From contig JAFZWX010000198.1 of NCBI GenBank assembly GCA_017617145.1, positions 1 through 23,262 of the forward strand: a stretch of DNA of 23,262 bases. The letters are read 5' to 3'. The position numbers and the translations under genes were made by a program. This DNA comes from Treponema sp. GTDB taxonomy: Bacteria > Spirochaetota > Spirochaetia > Treponematales > Treponemataceae. Below, one piece after another: positions 23,237 through 23,262 of this stretch. The notes under the pieces are model-generated. The model did no database searches, was not told the origin of the DNA, and worked only from the letters and a program-made list of their open reading frames with translations. Each line of letters begins with the position of its first letter. Positions within the stretch are counted from its first letter, which is position 1.

Positions 23237-23262
23237 ATGAAGAAGACTTTGGGTTTAATTGC
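23237..23262 (+). CDS. Start of a secreted protein gene, cut by window end (possible flaA)
   Basis: An ATG preceded by AAGGAG (spacing about 7) opens the frame MKKTLGLI, the start of a typical signal peptide; only 26 bases are in the window. The strong promoter implies an abundant product. In Treponema pallidum I recall the flagellar sheath protein gene flaA lying just after the amidase and a small gene; that makes flaA a good guess by position only, since the visible residues do not identify it. Confidence 0.6.

Overview
The window is a stretch of AT-rich bacterial chromosome that looks like a host-associated Treponema or close spirochaete relative. The evidence is a spirochaete-type 'spiro-SPASM' radical SAM gene, an N-acetylmuramoyl-L-alanine amidase and GerMN-type gene just upstream of a new secreted-protein start that could be flaA (an order I recall from Treponema pallidum), RsbU/STAS/HATPase partner-switch genes, and several TPR envelope proteins. 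There are no rRNA genes, tRNA genes, CRISPR arrays, transposases or phage genes. All genes look chromosomal.

Layout. Bases 52-530 hold the tmRNA gene ssrA on the minus strand, with a near-consensus promoter and a hairpin terminator; its tag reading frame is unusually long (21 codons). Bases 551-642 are a nested palindrome, also found in a sister copy at 11580-11678. Bases 655-5432 (minus) are a partner-switch signalling module: a GAF/PP2C phosphatase, a STAS antagonist, an HATPase kinase-like protein, and a 7TM lipoprotein PP2C phosphatase. Bases 5480-8528 (minus) are a three-gene unit: a TPR protein with a nuclease-like C-terminus, a metallophosphoesterase and a ParB/Srx-like protein. A divergent AT-rich gap leads to two plus-strand TPR/coiled-coil envelope proteins (8630-11572). 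These converge on a DNA-repair operon on the minus strand, xseA-xseB-mutL (15040-11685).

From 15099 to 23145 six plus-strand genes overlap or abut: spiro-SPASM radical SAM protein, GT-A-like glycosyltransferase, a three-domain SpsF/PseG/methyltransferase fusion, an ATP-grasp ligase, a periplasmic amidase and a GerMN-type membrane protein. A TTGACA-17-GATAAT promoter then drives a secreted-protein gene cut off by the window end.

The most interesting part is the 15-20 kb operon. The N-terminal domain of the radical SAM protein appears to be a degenerate copy of the SpsF-like nucleotidyltransferase domain that starts the tridomain fusion two genes downstream. With the PseG-like, methyltransferase, glycosyltransferase and ATP-grasp activities this reads as a dedicated sugar-nucleotide/glycan pathway for the spirochaete envelope or flagellar filament. 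The substrate is not visible from sequence, and this role is inference. The second main observation is the duplicated palindromic element with conserved loops and diverged but still paired stems.
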